11,289 nucleotides of DNA, taken from positions 1 through 11,289 of the forward strand of contig JALKBU010001416.1 of the NCBI GenBank assembly GCA_023091735.1, given 5' to 3'. Shown piece by piece: positions 7,951-11,289 of this stretch. The DNA comes from Trichomonas tenax. Taxonomy: Eukaryota; Parabasalia; Trichomonadida; Trichomonadidae. The notes under the pieces were generated by a model that saw nothing but the letters and a program-made list of their open reading frames with translations, was not told where the DNA came from and did no database searches. Positions within the stretch are counted from its first letter, which is position 1, and the number at the start of each line of letters is the position of its first letter. Made by a program: the position numbers and the translations under genes.

Positions 7951-9114
7951 CTATCCGAATACATCTTCGTCTTCTTCTTCATAGTAATATTCATACTCAT
8001 CATCCAATCCATGATAAAGCACATCAATGTATCTCACATATGAGAAACAGTAATCCATATCATGATTCTCTTGTGGCCTAGGAATGCCAAGATTCTCTGG
8101 AACGTTAAACTTCACATGCAGAGATTTCTTGAGTTCTTCTTCCGGTTCATTGTTTGAAACAACTTCATTTTTAGGCTCCTCTGGAATGAATTCTTTTTCA
8201 TCAACCTTTTCAACAGGTTGTTCCTTTTCTGGCGATTTAAGCTTTGGAATGACATGTATTGTATATGAATTCTTCACGTTTGCATGTGACTTCCTCAATG
8301 CATTTTCCTTCTGCATGTAAACACGCTGATATTGCAAATGCGAGAGCTTCTTTGTTAATCTTTCAAGTGTAGCTAAATATGTAACAGATACGGAAGAGCT
8401 GTCAATGTGTTTATTAAGTTTCTCACTGAGAATTTCCTCTGTGTGGTCTAAATTATCAAGTTTATCCATTAAATCTTCAGCAATTTGCCTTTGCTGCTCT
8501 CCGATTTCCATATTCTTTCTAATCTCTTCTGTTGACGTTTGTTGGTATATTTCATCGATTTTAACTTTAGTTGAATTTATTGTTTCTTTTAAACTTTGTA
8601 TTCTGCATCTCTGCAAGTAAATTTCATTTTCCAACTTGGCTTTTGATTCAGAGCTACACGTTTTGAATGCTGATTTCCTTGCTTGATCAACTTGCAAGAA
8701 TTCTTCTTGCAATGCTGATATATATGTGCTAAGGGTACTTAACGAAGTATGGCTTGCGTGAGAAAGTGAACTAATGCATGATATTTGATTTTCTTGAATG
8801 AATTGTTGAATTTGTTGATTGTAACCCTCAACTTCTTTTTTGAGACTATTTATATCATTAACGAGATGATACTTCTCATCTATAAGTTGTTCTTGCTGAT
8901 AGTAATCCTCGTTTTCATTCTGCCTTCTTAATATTATCGGTGTTAAACCTCTGTAAGAAGATCTCTGTGATGAAGGCTGTATTTTCTTAACCTGCACCAT
9001 ATTGCTAGGGTTAAGCTGCATTAATCTCGAATTCAAATCAATAGGGGGAATTTCTTTATCCTTTATTCCTTTCATCACTATAAAATTTGTAAACGTATAC
9101 ATCACTTCTGACAT
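7951..9114 (-). CDS. Coiled-coil protein with acidic Tyr-rich tail (387 aa)
   Basis: No family is recognised. The N-terminal 60 residues are non-helical and include SSYRGLTPIILRR (52-64), a short basic segment that could be a docking motif. Coiled-coil helices follow at about 66-110, 130-150, 155-225 and 243-275, broken by a Ser-rich stretch (112-130). A charged Lys/Glu/Pro-rich linker (about 290-330) leads to a globular patch (about 331-370). The tail DDEYEYYYEEEDEDVFG is extremely acidic, with five acidic-flanked tyrosines. There is no signal peptide or membrane helix. The pattern suits a cytoskeletal or scaffold component, but that is inference. The first Met is used; Met5, Met14 and Met32 are alternatives and upstream sequence does not decide. 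The gene is divergent from the Myb gene across 213 bp holding the motif array. Confidence 0.8.
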   Translation of the reverse strand: MSEVMYTFTNFIVMKGIKDKEIPPIDLNSRLMQLNPSNMVQVKKIQPSSQRSSYRGLTPIILRRQNENEDYYQQEQLIDEKYHLVNDINSLKKEVEGYNQQIQQFIQENQISCISSLSHASHTSLSTLSTYISALQEEFLQVDQARKSAFKTCSSESKAKLENEIYLQRCRIQSLKETINSTKVKIDEIYQQTSTEEIRKNMEIGEQQRQIAEDLMDKLDNLDHTEEILSEKLNKHIDSSSVSVTYLATLERLTKKLSHLQYQRVYMQKENALRKSHANVKNSYTIHVIPKLKSPEKEQPVEKVDEKEFIPEEPKNEVVSNNEPEEELKKSLHVKFNVPENLGIPRPQENHDMDYCFSYVRYIDVLYHGLDDEYEYYYEEEDEDVFG

Positions 9115-9285
9115 TTTACAAATAAAAAATTACACGACAGAAAAATTTCTTTACAAAGCAGAAAGATAAATTTTACAAATCAAAAAATTGAGTTTACATA
9201 GCAAAAATTCAAGTCTACACAACAAAATATTTACAAGGCAGAAATCTCAACATTTACAAGACAAAAAATTATAATTACATGACAT
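9115..9285 (+). repeat. Array of nine TTTACANRRCARA motifs in a divergent promoter
   Basis: Copies aligned on TTTACA begin at 9115, 9129, 9150, 9172, 9193, 9214, 9230, 9253 and 9274. Steps are 14, 21, 22, 21, 21, 16, 23 and 21 bp. Examples are TTTACAAAGCAGAAAG (9150), TTTACATAGCAAAAAT (9193) and TTTACAAGACAAAAAA (9253). The first copy is weak after TTTACA. All copies share orientation, and the sequence between cores is not conserved, which argues for repeated binding sites rather than a simple tandem duplication. The array fills most of the spacer between the divergent coiled-coil and Myb genes and starts immediately at the coiled-coil ATG. A shared promoter with multiple transcription-factor sites is the favoured reading. 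Confidence 0.6.
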
Positions 9286-9327
9286 ATCTAATCAAAATGA
9301 ATATAACCTTATTATTTAAAATTTTAA

Positions 9328-9840
9328 ATGGAACAGAACAACCCGAATCCTGCTGATGCAGCACTTCAGTATTTGATGCAGGTGGTTCCAGATGTTGTTA
9401 AGGATGGAAATAAGAAGACGATTTCAAGACATAAATTCTCTTCATTTGAAGATGAACTTTTAAGGCAAGCAATCGCAAAATTAGGCCCCTACGATTGGAA
9501 TGCGATCGCTGCAGAGGTTCCCGGAAGGTCTTCAAGGCAATGCCGTGATAGATGGAAAAAATATTTATCTGGTGTTGAAAATGGACCATGGACAGAGGAA
9601 GAAGACGCTCTTTTGGTTATGAAATATAACGAGCTTGGTCCTAAATGGGCACAAATTGCACAATTTTTTAAATCAAGAACAGATAATAATGTTAAAAACA
9701 GATGGGTTTCTAGAAATAGTCGAGAAAAACAGAAAAATGCAGCCTCTATGTCAGTTGATGCTTCTCAACTTCCAATTCTCTTGCAGGAAATATTTCCCAA
9801 TCAATCAGCAAATCAGAATCCAGATTTGAATATGCAGTGA
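9328..9840 (+). CDS. Two-repeat (R2R3-like) Myb DNA-binding protein (170 aa)
   Basis: This is a predicted sequence-specific transcription factor. After an N-terminal segment of about 34 residues come two Myb/SANT repeats. Repeat 1 (about 35-80) has Phe37, Trp57 and Trp76 at the three hydrophobic-core positions and the recognition-helix text RSSRQCRDRWKKYL. Repeat 2 (about 84-130) has Trp88, Trp107 and Trp126, with WTEEEDALL and the classic recognition helix SRTDNNVKNRW. Replacement of the first Trp by an aromatic residue is common in Myb families. A short C-terminal tail, rich in Asn and Gln, may mediate contacts. Small proteins of this build are numerous in trichomonads, where several regulate promoters. 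The start is the only Met ahead of repeat 1 apart from Met17. It is preceded by AT-rich sequence holding CCTTATTATTTAAA, reminiscent of trichomonad core promoter elements. Confidence 0.92.
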   Translation: MEQNNPNPADAALQYLMQVVPDVVKDGNKKTISRHKFSSFEDELLRQAIAKLGPYDWNAIAAEVPGRSSRQCRDRWKKYLSGVENGPWTEEEDALLVMKYNELGPKWAQIAQFFKSRTDNNVKNRWVSRNSREKQKNAASMSVDASQLPILLQEIFPNQSANQNPDLNMQ

Positions 9841-10250
9841 TATGGTTAACAATACTATGCATTCATTTTTGCTTTACATCATATGATTTGATCTTCAAAT
9901 TAATACTATTTGTACATTACTCATAGATATTATATAGATTTATGCATTTTTATACATGTTAGTTTTTCCGATGAATTTAAATCCTTAATTTTTATTGTTC
10001 AAAATTTATTTTGATATTTGCAAAACAAATACTTTCACTTTGAAATGTAAATTAGAGAAATCTTTACAAAGCTCATTGCCACTGTGCTGAACTATTTACT
10101 AGTAGGTTGATAGTTAAATTTATTGGAATCAAAATTTTTTCTTGAAACAATAGCTTTTATGAAATGAATCCGAGCTTAACTCTTCATTCGAATGAGAATT
10201 TTGATCATTGATCAAATCTAAAACAATGGAATATTGATGAAGATGCAGTT
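9841..10250. other. Spacer between the Myb gene and tRNA terminator
   Basis: About 410 bases of AT-rich DNA with no supported gene. It holds the 3' flank of the Myb gene. One partial copy of the recurring motif (TTTACAAAGCTCATT) begins at 10063. I see nothing else that stands out. Confidence 0.5.
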
Positions 10251-10260
10251 AAAAAAAAAA
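10251..10260 (-). terminator. RNA polymerase III oligo-T terminator
   Basis: A run of ten A on the plus strand is T10 on the minus strand. It begins four bases after the 3' end of the tRNA-Glu gene. A T run of four or more directly after a tRNA is the usual eukaryotic Pol III stop, so the transcript would carry a very short trailer, AAAC plus a few U, trimmed before CCA addition. Confidence 0.8.
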
Positions 10261-10264
10261 GTTT

Positions 10265-10335
10265 TCCGACACGGGGAGTCGAACCCCGCTCCAGCAGATG
10301 AGAACCGCTTATCCTAACCGATGAACGATGTCGGA
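10265..10335 (-). tRNA. tRNA-Glu (anticodon CTC)
   Basis: The 71-nt gene folds as a full cloverleaf. The acceptor stem TCCGACA/TGTCGGA has seven pairs. The D stem is GTTC/GGAT with GGTTA in the loop. The anticodon stem is AGCGG/CTGCT with one G-U pair, and the loop TTCTCAT has CTC at 10300-10302. A four-base variable loop precedes the T stem CGGGG/CCCCG and loop TTCGACT. CTC reads GAG, so this is a glutamate tRNA; the start TCCG and overall form match eukaryotic tRNA-Glu. The internal B box GGTTCGACTCC is intact (10275-10285). There is no intron and no encoded CCA, as expected for a nuclear eukaryotic gene. The T10 tract follows directly. Confidence 0.95.
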
Positions 10336-10510
10336 TTTACAATATTTGATTTATATAATTATTTATTATACAGAAAATCATATTTGTTATCGTCCGGATT
10401 TACAAAATGTTGATAAAACCCTTTTATCCTAAAATATAAAAGTGACATTTACTTTTTGCTTATATTTGATTTATTTCTAACTTTCTTTGCTAAGCTATGA
10501 ACAAATTTAA
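10336..10510. other. Short spacer after the tRNA gene
   Basis: AT-rich, with no supported gene. Two TTTACA words (10336 and 10400) lack the rest of the recurring motif. It would include the upstream flank of the tRNA gene. Confidence 0.4.
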
Positions 10511-11068
10511 ACAGAGGCATATCTAGAAAACACATCTGATCGATTTAATGTTAATAAATTAATTTTTGTTTCTTCAACATCTGTTTGAGATGCACTACAA
10601 ATAAGTGAATCATATTTTATAAAGTGCGCATCTACAACAAGCTATGGCGGTTCTATTTACTTTGGTCCTAAAGGAGAATTTCATTTTTTGAAGTCATGCG
10701 GCACCAAAGCACTCCATAATGACATAGGCAACAATGGAGTATTTTCATATTCAATGACATCACCATTGAAAGAAAATTCTTTACAGTTTAGTTCATACAT
10801 TCATAATTGAATTCGATCAGGGAAATAATATTCTTGGATTGATCAATGGAACTATTTTTATCAAAAATAATTATAATTATAAAAATAGAAATATCCAAGA
10901 AGGTAATAATTTAATTACTCTTGTTAATGACCAGGCATCCATTGAAGCATCAAATATTTCAAATAATGATGTTTTATATGGTTTTGCTTAAACAAACACT
11001 ATCTTGTATTGGAAGATGATGGAAGCTCTTCTCTTATCTTATCTATTGTAGGTATAACTGCATGTTAA
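10511..11068 (+). pseudogene. Decayed reading frame resembling a repetitive surface protein
   Basis: Protein-like sequence continues across three successive frames on the plus strand. The first (10511-10810) has an in-frame TGA at 10586-10588, then reads through SESYFIKCASTTSYGGSIYF and ends at TGA 10808-10810. The second (from about 10806 to TAA 10989-10991) contains NILGLINGTIFIKNNYN and SIEASNISNNDVLYGF. The third (from about 10988 to TAA 11066-11068) contains NKHYLVLEDDGSSSLI. The third frame is the same phase as the first, so two opposite shifts bracket the middle part. The Cys-x-n-GGSIYF pattern followed by Asn/Ile/Ser-rich text is reminiscent of Pmp-like or beta-helix surface proteins that are abundant in trichomonads; that identity is tentative. 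No start codon or promoter is convincing, so this is probably an internal fragment of a once longer gene. Confidence 0.6.
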
Positions 11069-11289
11069 TAATATAGATGTAGCCTATATTAAATCGCAGA
11101 ATTTATAGATATTCTAACAAAATCAATTATAATTAATACATTCATAAACAGTGTGATTATATATTATTATTTTAAGAATATGAGACTCTGTTTTTGTATT
11201 TTTAAAAAAGCAGTAATTTAACTTATTTAGTATTTCCATTTATTTTAATAAGAAATTGGTGCTTTTCAGGGGTGCTGAGTATGTGAATA
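11069..11289. other. Right-end spacer
   Basis: About 220 bases of AT-rich DNA after the pseudogene. No reading frame, RNA gene or repeat is supported. The last 35 bases are less AT-rich and could belong to something beyond the window. Confidence 0.4.

Noticed and set aside
4378..9114. Assigning the two coiled-coil proteins to SMC, kinesin or myosin-tail families
   Set aside because: No ATPase or motor motif is present, and coiled-coil composition alone gives spurious matches.
9115..9285. CRISPR array or microsatellite explanation for the motif array
   Set aside because: The repeats are short and degenerate, the linkers do not look like uniform spacers, and the context is eukaryotic. The unit is not identical enough for slippage.
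10586..10991. Programmed frameshifting or stop readthrough in the 10511-11068 frame
   Set aside because: There is no evident slippery heptamer with a downstream structure. One stop plus two shifts, with no convincing start, fits decay better.
1..11289. Spliceosomal introns
   Set aside because: I looked for the trichomonad pattern of GTAYGT-type donors with an ACTAACACACAG-like 3' element and found no pair. All large frames are uninterrupted.

Overview
The window looks like nuclear DNA of an anaerobic parabasalid protist. A Tritrichomonas- or Trichomonas-type genome is the best guess; this rests on style and family content, not on a marker gene. The support is: long single-exon reading frames in the standard code, no recognisable introns, very AT-rich spacers of about 200-830 bp, genes on both strands, a eukaryotic USP7-type deubiquitinase, a short two-repeat Myb protein, long coiled-coil proteins of unknown function, and a Pol III-type tRNA gene ending in an oligo-T tract. 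Nothing here is bacterial, viral or plasmid-like.

Layout, left to right. Positions 1-825 hold no intact gene. There is a short coding-looking remnant on the minus strand (84-230) and several copies of a short motif, TTTACAYGRCAAA. Positions 826-3927 (minus) encode a 1033-residue ubiquitin-specific protease with the whole USP7/HAUSP architecture (MATH, USP, ubiquitin-like repeats). Positions 4378-5592 (minus) encode a coiled-coil protein of 404 residues. An 826-bp spacer follows. Positions 6419-7663 (plus) encode a membrane protein with a large soluble N-terminal half and about five hydrophobic segments. It converges on 7951-9114 (minus), a second coiled-coil protein with an acidic, tyrosine-rich tail. 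That gene diverges from 9328-9840 (plus), an R2R3-like Myb protein, across a 213-bp spacer largely filled by nine copies of the motif. Positions 10265-10335 (minus) are tRNA-Glu(CTC) with a T10 terminator. Positions 10511-11068 (plus) are a decayed reading frame, broken by one stop and two frameshifts, that resembles repetitive surface proteins.

The genes do not form a pathway or operon and look like independent transcription units. The main regulatory signal is the TTTACANRRCARA motif. In the 9115-9285 spacer it recurs mostly at 21-23 bp, about two helical turns, always in the same orientation. Related copies lie upstream of the USP7-like gene and in the left flank. Because one gene flanking the array encodes a Myb DNA-binding protein, an autoregulatory link is a reasonable but untested idea. 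Other points of note are a Ser in place of the usual third catalytic residue in the USP7-like enzyme, a C-x-H-x-H-x2-C cluster in the first coiled-coil protein, and a pair of short inverted repeats placed nearly symmetrically in the spacer between two convergent genes.
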